33,843 nt of DNA from contig PAKT01000081.1 in assembly GCA_002710725.1 (NCBI GenBank), forward strand, positions 1 to 33,843, in the 5' to 3' direction. The notes under the pieces were generated by a model that did no database searches, was not told the DNA's origin, and saw only the letters and a list, made by a program, of their open reading frames with translations. The position numbers were made by a program, and so were the translations under genes. Source of the DNA: Spongiibacteraceae bacterium (GTDB taxonomy: Bacteria; Pseudomonadota; Gammaproteobacteria; Pseudomonadales; Spongiibacteraceae). This document shows, piece after piece, positions 15,031 through 23,587 of this stretch; the first letter of the stretch is position 1; every line of letters begins with the position of its first letter.

Positions 15031-16626
15031 ATGTCTGATACTGTCAATGAATCAGTCCTGACCCAGGGCATCACCATGCCCGATCTGCTGATCGAGGGCT
15101 TGAATCGCTACAACGATCGCCCCTGTCTGTTTATGGGTGAAGATCAAATTCTGACCTACGCCGATATGCGTGCCCTGGTCAGCCGCATGATGCAGGCGCT
15201 GGCCTCGCTGGGGCTGGGCAAAGGAACGCGCGCGGCCATTTTGTCGGGCAACCGTCCTGAAGTGCTGGCCAATACGGCCGCGATGTCAATTTCCGGCTTT
15301 ATCGGTACGCCGCTGCACCCTATGGGTTCTATGGATGACCATGTATACGTGCTGGAAAATGCCGAAATCGATGTGCTGATCTACGACGAAACCCTGTTTG
15401 GGGAAGTCGCCACGGCATTGAAAGAGCGTGTGCCCGGCATCAAGCATTTCATCGCTTTTGGCCCGAATGATATCGGCGAAGACTACATGGCGCTGGCCAA
15501 TAGCTTTGAGCCAAAGCCGCTGGTCAAAGCCGACATCACCCCGGACGATCTCGGCTCGGTCAATTACACGGGCGGCACCACCGGTAAACCGAAGGGCGTT
15601 ATGTCTGCTCACCGGGGCTCGGCCGCCATGGCCATGATTCAGGCGGCGGAATGGGAGTTTCCCGACGAGCTGCGCATGCTGATGGCGACCCCGCTGTCTC
15701 ACGCTGCATCCGCATTCTTTGTGCCGGTACTGCAAAAGGGCGGCGCATTCTACGTAATGCCCGGCTTTACCCCGGACCTGTTTTTTGATTGGGTCGAGAA
15801 GTACAAGATCACCGCTACCATGCTGGTGCCGGTAATGCTCTACATCCTGCTGGATTCGCCGCGCGCGGCTACTGCAGATATGTCGAGCATGGGGACGATC
15901 TTCTACGGTGCCTCGCCAATGAGCCCGGCCCGTCTGAAAGAAGGCATAGAAAAGTGGGGCCAGATTTTCTATCAGTTCTTTGGTCAGTCCGAAGCGCCGA
16001 TGGTAATCACCAATCTGTCGAAGAAAGAGCACGACCTGAGCAAACCCGAGCGTCTGGCCTCCTGTGGCCGTCCGGCGCCTTGGGTGCATGTGGCCCTGCT
16101 GGATGACAACAATCAGCCAGTGGCTCAGGGTGAGCCGGGCGAGATCTGTGTGCGCGGCCCGCTGGTCATGAAGGGCTACAAGGACCTGCCGGAGCAGACC
16201 GCAGAAGCCTTTGCCGGCAACTGGCTGCATACCGGTGACATTGGCCGCTTCGATGACGAAGGCTTCCTCTACATTGTCGATCGCAAGAAAGACATGATCG
16301 TGACCGGCGGCTTCAACGTATTCCCGAAAGAAGTGGAAGACGCCCTGTCCGGACACGAGGCCGTGGCTCAGGTCGCCGTTGTCGGCGTGCCCGACGAGCG
16401 CTGGGGCGAGTCTGTGAAGGCGGTAGTTGTGGTCAAGCCGGGTGTTGAAGCCAATGACGAATTGGCTGCGGCCCTGTCTGAGCACGTCAAGCAGAAGAAA
16501 GGTTCGGTGCAGGCGCCCAAGTCCGTTGATTTTGTGGACAGCCTGCCCATGACGCCGGTCGGCAAGCCCGACAAAAAAGCCCTCAAAGCCAAGTACTGGG
16601 GCGACGCCAAGCGCGGCGTACAGTAA
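15031..16626 (+). CDS. Acyl-CoA synthetase (AMP-binding)
   Basis: A 531-residue ANL-superfamily adenylate-forming enzyme; it activates a carboxylic acid with ATP and CoA to an acyl-CoA in the cytoplasm. The P-loop is YTGGTTGKPKGV (from residue 179). The adenine/aromatic motif is FYGASPMSPARLKEGIEKWG with YQFFGQSE shortly after. The hinge is DRKKDMIVTGGFNVFPKEVE (from about 417), and the C-terminal catalytic Lys lies in PVGKPDKKALK (near 518). All core motifs are intact. The substrate is unknown; medium-chain, branched or ring-bearing acids all fit. It precedes a strong hairpin terminator, so the LLM-APH-ACS set probably forms one transcript. Confidence 0.92.
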   Translation: MSDTVNESVLTQGITMPDLLIEGLNRYNDRPCLFMGEDQILTYADMRALVSRMMQALASLGLGKGTRAAILSGNRPEVLANTAAMSISGFIGTPLHPMGSMDDHVYVLENAEIDVLIYDETLFGEVATALKERVPGIKHFIAFGPNDIGEDYMALANSFEPKPLVKADITPDDLGSVNYTGGTTGKPKGVMSAHRGSAAMAMIQAAEWEFPDELRMLMATPLSHAASAFFVPVLQKGGAFYVMPGFTPDLFFDWVEKYKITATMLVPVMLYILLDSPRAATADMSSMGTIFYGASPMSPARLKEGIEKWGQIFYQFFGQSEAPMVITNLSKKEHDLSKPERLASCGRPAPWVHVALLDDNNQPVAQGEPGEICVRGPLVMKGYKDLPEQTAEAFAGNWLHTGDIGRFDDEGFLYIVDRKKDMIVTGGFNVFPKEVEDALSGHEAVAQVAVVGVPDERWGESVKAVVVVKPGVEANDELAAALSEHVKQKKGSVQAPKSVDFVDSLPMTPVGKPDKKALKAKYWGDAKRGVQ

Positions 16627-16634
16627 GCGCTGTA

Positions 16635-16670
16635 GGCAGCGGCCTTCACTGGCCGCTGCCATCCTTTCTT
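16635..16670 (+). terminator. Terminator after the acyl-CoA synthetase gene
   Basis: GGCAGCGGCC (16635-16644), loop TTCACT, GGCCGCTGCC (16651-16660), then ATCCTTTCTT. A perfect 10-bp GC-rich stem starting 8 nt after the stop codon. The T-run is interrupted, so efficiency is uncertain. Confidence 0.65.
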
Positions 16671-16858
16671 CCTCGCCTATCTCATGATCAATTTTTAAAA
16701 CGCCTGTCGCCTTACTGCGACTGTTGGTCGAGTTTTGGCTGCACCATAAAAACATTGCAATAAAAATGTTATTGGGTAGCATGTAGCTGAAAAGCAGTCA
16801 GGCAGCCCGTGCCGAAGCTTGGCGCTGTAGGCTTGATACAGGAAGGATTGAGGTAAGC

Positions 16859-18541
16859 ATGGCGCAATTGCAGCATTCGGTTGATCTTCTGGTGGTGGGC
16901 TCCGGTGCCGGCGCCATGACGGCGGCGCTGCGTGCAGCTCACGCCGGGCTCGATGTGTTGATCGTGGAGAAAGCCGCGAAATACGGCGGCACCTCTGCCA
17001 CTTCCGGCGGTGGTTTGTGGATCCCCAGCAATCACCTGATGCCTTCGGTCGGTATTGAGGATTCCCGCGAAAAAGCCCTGACTTACCTTAAGCAGTTATG
17101 CGGTGACGATGTGGCACGGGAGAATCTCGAAGCCTTCGTAGACCACGGGCCACGCATGCTCAAGTGGCTGGAGCAGCACAGCGAAGTGCGCTACATGGCG
17201 ATGGAGCACTATGCCGACTACTATCAGGAGTTGGACGGCGCCGCGCCCGGCGGCCGTTCGATCGACCCCTTTCCCTATCAGGCCCAGAAGCTGGGCGACG
17301 ATTTTCTCAACCTGCAGGACAATCATGTGCAGACCAAGGTCATGGGCATGATGGGCTACACCAATATCGAAGGCGCCATATTGCTGAGTAAATCGCCGGG
17401 CTGGTTCAAGCTGGTACTAAAGCTGGCCTGGGAATATTTCAGCGATATTCCCGGTCGTCTGAAATCGCGCAAGTCACGCCGCCTGACCATGGGTAATGCG
17501 CTGATCGGTCGTTTGCGCCGTTCCCTGCTGGATAAACAAGTCCCCTTGTGGCTGAATAGCCCGGCCCGGAAGTTGCTGGTTGAAGATGGCCGGGTCTGCG
17601 GTGCAGTGATTGAACGTGATGGGGAAACTGTCGAAGTTCGCGCCAAAGCCGTCGTGCTTGGCAGTGGCGGCTTTGAGCACAGCCAAGAACTTCGCGAGCA
17701 ATACCTGCCGCAACCGACTCGTGCTGACTGGTCTTCGGCCAGCCCCACCAATACGGGCGACATGCTGCTCGCTGGTCTGGATGTGGGCGCCGCCACGCAT
17801 TTGATGGATGAAGCCTGGTGGGGGCCCAGTATTACCCTGCCGGGGGAAGACCGCTCGCGGCAACTCTTTACCGAGCGTTCGATGCCGGGCTGCATTATGG
17901 TCAACAAGGCCGGCAAGCGCTTCTTTAATGAATCCGTTGCCTATACCACCGCCGTGCAGGCAATGCAGAAGCAGGGCAATACCCCGGCCTATGTTATTTT
18001 CGACAGCCGCTACAAGCGCGAGTATCCCTTCGGGCCTCTGTTGCCGGATGGAATGCATCTCAACTGGTTGCAGCCGCCGCGCTTTAAGCAGATTTTGACT
18101 AAAGCTGACAGTATCCATGGCCTGGCGGATTCACTGGGCGTGGACAGTGCGAGCCTAAGCCAAACGGTTGAGCGCTTCAATCAGTTTGCGGCGCAGGGTA
18201 AAGACGAAGATTTCAATCGCGGTGAAAACGCCTACGATTTGCTCTATGGCGATGTGCGGATCTCGCCCAACCCCTGTCTTGCGCCGATAAAAGAAGGGCC
18301 CTTTTATGCCATGGAAGTGTACCCCGGTGATATTGGTACCAAGGGCGGCCTGCTGACCAATGCCTCGGCGCAGGTGCTGAACAAGGAAGGTGAGGTGATT
18401 GAAGGTTTGTACGCGATTGGTAATACCGTTGCGTCTGTGACCGGTCGTTATTACCCCGGCGCCGGTGCGACGCTGGGGCCGGCGATGACTTTTGGCTTTG
18501 TGGCGGCGGAGCATATTGCGCGAGAAGCGCCCTCACCCTAA
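16859..18541 (+). CDS. KstD-like FAD-dependent dehydrogenase
   Basis: A 560-residue flavoprotein of the 3-ketosteroid-delta1-dehydrogenase/fumarate-reductase family. The FAD-binding Rossmann motif is VVGSGAGAMTAALRAAHAG (from residue 12), then the dinucleotide Glu in LIVEKAAKYGGTSATSGGG, with the typical SGGGLWIP. Near the C-terminus GNTVASVTGRYYPGAG (about 520-535) contains the Tyr-Pro-Gly-x-Gly found at the KstD active site, followed by TLGPAMTFGFVAAEHIA. This suggests 1,2-desaturation of a cyclic ketone, but related enzymes act on other substrates. A 10-bp terminator hairpin separates it from the upstream gene, so it probably has its own promoter. The last three codons and stop (18530-18541) lie in an intergenic-type repeat, so the original C-terminus may have been replaced. 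Confidence 0.85.
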   Translation: MAQLQHSVDLLVVGSGAGAMTAALRAAHAGLDVLIVEKAAKYGGTSATSGGGLWIPSNHLMPSVGIEDSREKALTYLKQLCGDDVARENLEAFVDHGPRMLKWLEQHSEVRYMAMEHYADYYQELDGAAPGGRSIDPFPYQAQKLGDDFLNLQDNHVQTKVMGMMGYTNIEGAILLSKSPGWFKLVLKLAWEYFSDIPGRLKSRKSRRLTMGNALIGRLRRSLLDKQVPLWLNSPARKLLVEDGRVCGAVIERDGETVEVRAKAVVLGSGGFEHSQELREQYLPQPTRADWSSASPTNTGDMLLAGLDVGAATHLMDEAWWGPSITLPGEDRSRQLFTERSMPGCIMVNKAGKRFFNESVAYTTAVQAMQKQGNTPAYVIFDSRYKREYPFGPLLPDGMHLNWLQPPRFKQILTKADSIHGLADSLGVDSASLSQTVERFNQFAAQGKDEDFNRGENAYDLLYGDVRISPNPCLAPIKEGPFYAMEVYPGDIGTKGGLLTNASAQVLNKEGEVIEGLYAIGNTVASVTGRYYPGAGATLGPAMTFGFVAAEHIAREAPSP

Positions 18542-18620
18542 CCCTCTCCCAGAGGGAGAGGGGACTTTCAGCCCAGCTCCGTGCGCCCCCTCTCCCTTTG
18601 GGAGAGGGCTGGGGTGAGGG
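18530..18620. repeat. CCCTCTCCC-type palindromic repeat, simple copy
   Basis: Outer arms 18530-18550 and 18600-18620 (CCCTCACCC...GGGTGAGGG) are complementary with two mismatches. Each arm also forms an inner hairpin: CCCTCTCCC-AGA-GGGAGAGGG and CCCTCTCCC-TTT-GGGAGAGGG. Such repeats are scattered between genes in many proteobacteria. It sits between the convergent KstD-like and dioxygenase genes and may act as a two-way terminator. Confidence 0.75.
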
Positions 18621-18643
18621 GGAACTGGCGAGGACAGTAACGC

Positions 18644-19186
18644 TTATAAAAATATCCCCAGCGTCGGCACATTAACCGTCGATATATCCATCACTATTTC
18701 CCGTCGCTTTATCTGAAAGCTATCCCCGCTCGCTATGAGTTGGTCCCGCCGCTGCCCCGCATAAAAAAAGTCCTTTAAACCGGGCCGCGCATAAAACAGA
18801 TGAAAATTGCTGAGCACGGACAGCGATTCATCACTGGCTTCCAGAATCTCCACATTGCCGATAATCCGCCGCGTCCGCGCCGGCGGGTTTTCCGCCCAGG
18901 AATTCATCTTGTAACTGCGATCCACCCGCACCCAGAGCACGGCATAGTTTTCATCGCGGTAGGGCAGGCCATCGGATTCCACGCCTTCGAGCTCGCGCTC
19001 TACACTGATCATACTTTCCTGACCGCGCTCGCGGTTGTCGACCATAGGGTTGGAGCGCCCCGGCATGCTGTAACTGATCTCCGGATGAATCAGCGCAAAC
19101 CACTGCTGGTATTCCCGGTTGTCGAGTAAGCGCGCCTCGCGGTAATAGAATTGTTCAACGCGATGCTGAAGTTCTAGGGTGCTCAT
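18644..19186 (-). CDS. Rieske ring-hydroxylating dioxygenase, beta subunit
   Basis: A 180-residue small subunit of an alpha3beta3 aromatic-ring-hydroxylating dioxygenase, an NTF2-fold protein with a mainly structural role. Diagnostic stretches: the N-terminal helix with FYYREARLLDNREYQQWFALIHPEISYSMP (given in part), TRRIIGNVEI near 104-113, and the C-terminal FFYAGQRRDQLIASGDSFQIKRREIVMD (given in part). Length matches the family. Its ATG overlaps the stop of the alpha-subunit gene by 4 nt (ATGA, 19183-19186), so translation is coupled and subunit balance is likely. It is the promoter-distal gene of the alpha-beta pair. No electron-transfer genes are attached directly; a ferredoxin and reductase lie about 3 kb away. 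Confidence 0.92.
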   Translation of the reverse strand: MSTLELQHRVEQFYYREARLLDNREYQQWFALIHPEISYSMPGRSNPMVDNRERGQESMISVERELEGVESDGLPYRDENYAVLWVRVDRSYKMNSWAENPPARTRRIIGNVEILEASDESLSVLSNFHLFYARPGLKDFFYAGQRRDQLIASGDSFQIKRREIVMDISTVNVPTLGIFL

Positions 19187-20475
19187 GCCTCGCCCTCCGC
19201 AGCCAGCAAGTCATAGCGCCAGCGGCTAAAGAAGGCGCGGGCATAGTATTCATTGGCGCCGGTGGTGACAGTGCCGGGCAGGTCGGGGTGCGTACCTTCC
19301 TCACCAAGACCAAGGCCGTAGAAGAACTTGCGGTCGTCGGCGAAATCAATATTGGCGCCCAGGTTCTGCTGCATCCAGGCTTCCGCGTCTTCCTGCTCCA
19401 GTACGCCGCCGGGACCAAAGAACGAAGCGTGGTTGTTGCGCAGTTGCTTCTTCAGGTGTTCCGGCGCATCGGCAGGCACCACCGACCAGGACCAGTACTC
19501 CACCTTGTTGGGTCCACGCGGGTGGGAAACCTTGAAGCCCGCGTTAGACCACAGGAAAGACAGGTTGGGGTACACCCCGTAGGCGAGGCCCTTCATTCGG
19601 GCGCGTATCGGGCCGACATATTCTTCGGCGATTGTCTGAACGCTGCGCAGATAGTCTTTCAATTCATCGCTGCCGAGCTGGCCGACGGTGCTTTCAAAGC
19701 CCCAGGCCACCTGCTCTATCGGGCTGTCTTCCGGCATCAGGCGAAAGGAGGCGCCGTGCCCCGGCGTCGGGATAACGTTATAGGCGTAGCTGTCAATTTC
19801 CTTGCCCGCCTCCGAGTCCGGGGCTATCAGTGAGCCGTGCAGGTAGGGGCCGTGGTACACATCTCCCAGCTGATTTTCTACCGGCAGCTTCCAGTTGCAA
19901 TCGATGACCCAGCGGTGGGGTGAGCCGACAAATTCAATGCCGCCGGGAAAACGGTCAATCCAAGCTCCCAGATAGAATGTCATATCGCCGAGAAAGTCTT
20001 CCAGCGGTTCGATACTTTCATTGAATGAGCCAAAAATCAGGCCGCGCCAGGACTCGACGCGCGGTACTTTTTTCAGCCCCAGCTCGGCTTTGTTGGGTTT
20101 GCACTTTACCTGCCGCTCCTGGGGAATGGTCGCAAGTTCACCATCCACCTTGTAGGACCAGTTGTGGTAGGGGCAGACAAAACGTTTGGTATTGCCGTGG
20201 TCGCTGCGACACACAGGCAGGCCCCGGTGGGTGCAGCTGTTGACCGAGGCGTGAATGCCGCCGTCTTCACCGCGGGCGAGAATGATGGGGGTTTCGCACA
20301 TATAGGCCTGCACGAAGTCGCCGGGAGTTTTGATCTGGGATTCGTGCCCCAGAAACAGCCAGCTCCTGGCAAAGATGGCGCGCTTTTCCCGTTCGTACAC
20401 GGTCTGGTCGCTCCAGACCCGGCGACTGATCAGCGATGCGTCGTCGTTGACCAGTTCTTTGAGATCGATCTTCAT
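19183..20475 (-). CDS. Rieske ring-hydroxylating dioxygenase, alpha subunit
   Basis: A 430-residue catalytic subunit; it inserts both atoms of O2 into a ring to give a cis-dihydrodiol or performs related oxidations. The Rieske [2Fe-2S] ligands are Cys81/His83 (CTHRG) and Cys101/His104 (CPYHNW). The mononuclear Fe(II) ligands are His208 and His213 in NQLGDVYHGPYLHGS, with Asp363 in GVLEQEDAEAW; Asp205 is the conserved electron-bridging residue. All metal ligands are intact. Length and the EQEDAEAW signature fit the naphthalene/biphenyl-type group rather than the monomer-type KshA. It is divergent from a TetR gene with only 58-73 nt between, implying local control. Substrate unknown. Confidence 0.94.
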   Translation of the reverse strand: MKIDLKELVNDDASLISRRVWSDQTVYEREKRAIFARSWLFLGHESQIKTPGDFVQAYMCETPIILARGEDGGIHASVNSCTHRGLPVCRSDHGNTKRFVCPYHNWSYKVDGELATIPQERQVKCKPNKAELGLKKVPRVESWRGLIFGSFNESIEPLEDFLGDMTFYLGAWIDRFPGGIEFVGSPHRWVIDCNWKLPVENQLGDVYHGPYLHGSLIAPDSEAGKEIDSYAYNVIPTPGHGASFRLMPEDSPIEQVAWGFESTVGQLGSDELKDYLRSVQTIAEEYVGPIRARMKGLAYGVYPNLSFLWSNAGFKVSHPRGPNKVEYWSWSVVPADAPEHLKKQLRNNHASFFGPGGVLEQEDAEAWMQQNLGANIDFADDRKFFYGLGLGEEGTHPDLPGTVTTGANEYYARAFFSRWRYDLLAAEGEA

Positions 20476-20501
20476 GACTATTCTCCTGAATTGCTAAAAA
20501 C

Positions 20502-20513
20502 TATCACTTGATA
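20502..20513. promoter_or_regulatory. Candidate TetR operator (TATCA-CT-TGATA)
   Basis: A 5-bp perfect dyad with a 2-nt centre in an A/T-rich setting, midway between the divergent dioxygenase alpha (start 20475) and TetR genes. Its position suits repression of both genes. It is short, so a chance occurrence cannot be excluded. Confidence 0.4.
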
Positions 20514-20548
20514 ATAAAATGCGCAAATACTGAATGTGGGGGATCGTT

Positions 20549-21163
20549 GTGACAGGCAAAATGACCAAGGGGGAGCGAACCCGTCAGCGCATTCTGGATG
20601 CCGCTGAGGGGCTCTTCGGCGAGAGTGGCTACGACAACACCAGTCTGCGGGATGTTGCCGAGCGGGTTGGCATCAAGGAGCCGGGAATCTACAACCATTT
20701 CAGGAACAAGGAAGCGCTGTATCGCGATGTGCTGACCCGCGCCTTGCAGCCCCTGGCTGACGTTATTTCGGAAACCCTGAACAGTGGTTTGAACGAGCGA
20801 GTGTTGCAGGATTTGCCGGGTAAAATCACCGACTTGCTCAGCGAGCATCCGGCCATGCCGGGCCTGTTTCACCAGGCCTTGTCGGGTAAGTCCGGTGATG
20901 CAGGGCAGGTAGCGATGGAGGACTGGCTGCAGCGTTTGTTCGCCCAGGGCGAGAGCTTGTGGGAGGCGCTCAGTGTTGACCCGGCGTCGGATCACAAACG
21001 CATTACGCTGAAGATGATCATGATGTTCAACGCGGTGACCGGCTATTTTCTGTCGCAGAAAATTCTCGATCAGGCGCAGATGGGGAGTGTGTTGGATCCG
21101 GAGAATCTGGCCGCTCAAAAGCAATTGATGGCCGGTGTCATGCAGGTGTTTGCTGATGCCTGA
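20549..21163 (+). CDS. TetR/AcrR-family transcriptional regulator
   Basis: About 204 residues. The N-terminal DNA-binding domain is clear: RQRILDAAEGLFGESGYDNTSLRDVAERVGIKEPGIYNHFRNKEALYRDV (given in part), with the helix-turn-helix at TSLRDVAERVGIKEPGIYNHF. The C-terminal two-thirds is a variable ligand-binding helical domain, here mostly unassigned. I chose the GTG at 20549 because GGGGG lies 6 nt upstream. ATGs at 20534 (no Shine-Dalgarno sequence) and 20561 (AGG only 4-5 nt upstream) are alternatives. The gene is divergent from the Rieske dioxygenase and likely represses it and itself, released by a pathway substrate or CoA ester; that role is inferred from position. Confidence 0.88.
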   Translation: MTGKMTKGERTRQRILDAAEGLFGESGYDNTSLRDVAERVGIKEPGIYNHFRNKEALYRDVLTRALQPLADVISETLNSGLNERVLQDLPGKITDLLSEHPAMPGLFHQALSGKSGDAGQVAMEDWLQRLFAQGESLWEALSVDPASDHKRITLKMIMMFNAVTGYFLSQKILDQAQMGSVLDPENLAAQKQLMAGVMQVFADA

Positions 21164-21244
21164 AGAGAGGAGGGGTAACCTCCACCCGCGCTGTCGGCGC
21201 GTTATTGCGCCCCATGCTGCTGATGGGCGCTCGGTAGGTATACC

Positions 21245-22189
21245 CTAGATAAAGGCGAAATAGCGAAGCAAAAACAATCCGGTTGTTATGGTAAAAGGCG
21301 CCAGAACCGTCGACAAAACCACAATGTTAGCTGCGAGCTTGGCATCGCCTCCTCTCGCCGCCACCATAATATGAGACGCCGCGGCAACAGGCCCGCTAAG
21401 CAGCAGGAAGCTGACTCCGAGTTCCACTTCGCGCACGCCCATCAATAGAAAGATTATCAGTGCCAGCGTGGGTGCGACGAGTAGTCGGAGAGTTGTGGCG
21501 AGTACAAGGGCCTGCTGAGATCGGCGTGAAGGCTTTAGATCAATCGCGCCGCCCAAAAAAATCAGGGAAAGGGGAATCACCAGCGCCGTGAACGTCGACC
21601 CCGCGCGGTAGAAATTGATTGGCAGTTCTACACTGCTTAATGCCACCCCGAACCCCAACGTGATCCCGATAATAAGAGGGTTGCGGATCAGATTTTTGAT
21701 CAAGGGGCGCAGCGCAAAAGGCACCCCGTAGGCTGCGTTCAAGACGGCAACGGCCAGCACGTTGAACAGGAGTGTCCAGACAGCGACCGGTAGTGCTGCC
21801 AGGGCAAGCCCCTTTTCACCAAATGTGCTGGCGCAGAGAGCAAGGCCAATGATGCCGAGATTGGCGCGATAACCGGCCTGAGTAATGATGCCGGTCTGTT
21901 CGATATCGTAGTTTCGCCCGCGCGCAAAGCCCCAGCTAAACATTAATGCGGATAGTGTAGCGATGATGCCGGCGATGGAATAGGTTGCGGTCAACGCTTC
22001 TGAGGGTTCGATTTTCGATGCGGTGATAAACAGAATGCCCGGAATCCCGACATAGAAAACAAATTTTTCGCCGAAACGGTAAAAGTTATGCAGGCGCGGT
22101 AGGCCGCGCACAAGAACTGCGCCAAAGAATATCCAGGCGAATACCGGAAAGATAGAGATGAAAGATAGATAGAGAAGTGAAATCATCAA
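21245..22189 (-). CDS. AEC-family (auxin efflux carrier-like) transporter
   Basis: A 314-residue inner-membrane transporter with about ten hydrophobic segments. The opening SIFPVFAWIFFGAVLVRG and the internal NPLIIGITLGFGVALS are typical of the bacterial AEC (MdcF/auxin efflux carrier) family, including the N/P-containing helix in each repeat half. Family members move organic anions such as malonate or malate; the substrate here is unknown. It could export or import an acid in the catabolic pathway. It is convergent with the TetR gene (81-nt gap, with a GCGCCC...GGGCGC hairpin at about 21209-21232) and divergent from the SDR at 22428. The gene's own upstream gap (22190-22427) shows no clear signals beyond the SDR's AAAGGAG. 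Confidence 0.85.
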   Translation of the reverse strand: MMISLLYLSFISIFPVFAWIFFGAVLVRGLPRLHNFYRFGEKFVFYVGIPGILFITASKIEPSEALTATYSIAGIIATLSALMFSWGFARGRNYDIEQTGIITQAGYRANLGIIGLALCASTFGEKGLALAALPVAVWTLLFNVLAVAVLNAAYGVPFALRPLIKNLIRNPLIIGITLGFGVALSSVELPINFYRAGSTFTALVIPLSLIFLGGAIDLKPSRRSQQALVLATTLRLLVAPTLALIIFLLMGVREVELGVSFLLLSGPVAAASHIMVAARGGDAKLAANIVVLSTVLAPFTITTGLFLLRYFAFI

Positions 22190-22427
22190 AGGGTTAGCGC
22201 TTAGTAGAGATAGCTATTGTAACGATTTAGGGTCATTGAGGTGGCCAGCTTTCCTGCGTATTCTGAGAAAGCTTGATGTTTAGAGGGTGAAATGCGGCTG
22301 TGGCTGCTTTTTTTAAGCCATTGATACCCCTGTTTGAGTTGAGTCGCTTGGAGCGTGTAGCGAAGATTGATTCATGGCAGAGGTCCGTTCAGGCCAGTTT
22401 CGATGTTGGTAAAGGAGTGTAGTTGTT

Positions 22428-23108
22428 ATGAATTTGCAGGATAAAGTCGTGATTGTAACCGGTGGCCTGGGTTCGCTGGGCCGTGCAGTGTCCAGCGCAG
22501 CCGCCCAAGCGGGTGCCAAAGTGTACGCTGTTGACGTTGTCGAAGGTCAACCGGAAACAGGTGTTGAAGCCACCCCAGCGCTGGATCTCGGTGATGCTGA
22601 TGCCACTAACAAAGCATTTGCCGATATCGCTGCCAAAGCCGGACGTATCGATGCATTGGTGAATGTGGCCGGTGGCTTTGCCTGGGAAACCCTTGAAGAG
22701 GGTTCAATTGATACTTGGGATCACCTTTACAAACTGAATGTGCGCACGGCCGTGAATGCCAGCAAGGCCGCGCTGCCCCACATTCCTGCTGATGGCGGCC
22801 GCATCGTGAATATCAGCGCCGCCGGATCAGTGAAAGCGGATATGGGGCTGGGGGCTTACGCGGCGTCCAAATCCGGCGTATCTCGCTTGACCGAAGCGCT
22901 GGCGGAAGAGCTCAAATCTCGCAACATTACCGTCAATGCTGTGCAGCCCAGCGTTATCGACACCAAGCCCAACCGCGAAGCCATGCCTGATGCAGATTTT
23001 TCGAGCTGGGTAACACCGGCGGCGCTGGCCGATGTCATCCTGTTTTTGCTAAGCCCGCAGGCTGAGGCTGTCACCGGCGCGCTGCTGCCGGTTGTCGGCA
23101 GGGTTTAG
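22428..23108 (+). CDS. SDR-family oxidoreductase
   Basis: A 226-residue short-chain dehydrogenase. The cofactor motif is TGGLGSLG (about residues 11-18), with Asp36 after beta-2 (YAVDVVEG), favouring NAD(H). NVAGG replaces NNAG. Ser near 123 (NISAAGS) and Tyr/Lys in YAASK (about 144-148) complete the catalytic set. It is shorter than most SDRs, chiefly because the substrate-binding loop is reduced. AAAGGAG lies about 9 nt upstream of the ATG. It precedes the ferredoxin gene by 158 nt, so co-transcription is possible but not certain. Substrate unknown. Confidence 0.88.
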   Translation: MNLQDKVVIVTGGLGSLGRAVSSAAAQAGAKVYAVDVVEGQPETGVEATPALDLGDADATNKAFADIAAKAGRIDALVNVAGGFAWETLEEGSIDTWDHLYKLNVRTAVNASKAALPHIPADGGRIVNISAAGSVKADMGLGAYAASKSGVSRLTEALAEELKSRNITVNAVQPSVIDTKPNREAMPDADFSSWVTPAALADVILFLLSPQAEAVTGALLPVVGRV

Positions 23109-23266
23109 AGGTATTGCTCACAGGGCAAAGTGTTACCGGTCGTTAAGTAGACATGACAGGTGAACTTGCTACTATTTCGCGCTTGCTGCCGCCCGTCTGT
23201 GGCGGCATAACGCGAACTTAAAAAAACAGCAGCCATCAGGGATGGCGCGGTGTGGAGTAGAGACAC

Positions 23267-23587
23267 ATGGGTCAAGTAACTTACGTCAGCTTTGATGGTG
23301 AACAAACCGTTGTCGACGTCCCAAACGGTGACAACCTGATGCAGGCCGCTATCGATAACGGCATTTCCGGGATTCTGGGCGATTGCGGTGGTGGTTGCGC
23401 CTGCGCTACCTGCCACTGCATTGTGGATGACGCTTGGGCCGCCAAGACGGGTGAACCCGATGAAATAGAGCTCGATATGCTCGATGGCGTAGTCGATCCG
23501 AAGCCGAATAGCCGTCTAAGCTGTCAGATTACGATGAGCGATGAACTGGAAGGGTTGGTGATTCATCTCCCGGAGAGCCAGTTTTGA
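23267..23587 (+). CDS. [2Fe-2S] ferredoxin, adrenodoxin/putidaredoxin type
   Basis: A 106-residue electron carrier. Cluster ligands Cys40, Cys46, Cys49 and Cys86 give the spacing Cx5Cx2C...C of vertebrate-type ferredoxins (adrenodoxin, putidaredoxin, terpredoxin). Two further cysteines (44 and 51) lie in the same loop. The downstream gene overlaps by 4 nt and encodes a matching reductase, so the pair forms an electron-transfer module from NAD(P)H. Candidate clients are the Rieske dioxygenase nearby or a P450 elsewhere: this ferredoxin type is more usual for P450s, but is also used by some three-component dioxygenases. GGAG precedes the ATG by about 9 nt. Confidence 0.93.
   Translation: MGQVTYVSFDGEQTVVDVPNGDNLMQAAIDNGISGILGDCGGGCACATCHCIVDDAWAAKTGEPDEIELDMLDGVVDPKPNSRLSCQITMSDELEGLVIHLPESQF

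Noticed and set aside
15286-16782. Minus-strand frame (498 codons) opposite the acyl-CoA synthetase
   Set aside because: The synthetase motifs on the plus strand are complete; the antisense product shows no family features.
18530-18620. CRISPR array
   Set aside because: Only palindromic arms occur, with no regular repeat-spacer pattern and no cas genes.
19183-20475. KshA-type 3-ketosteroid 9alpha-hydroxylase
   Set aside because: The protein has a paired beta subunit and NDO-like spacing (His208, His213, Asp363), unlike monomer-type KshA.
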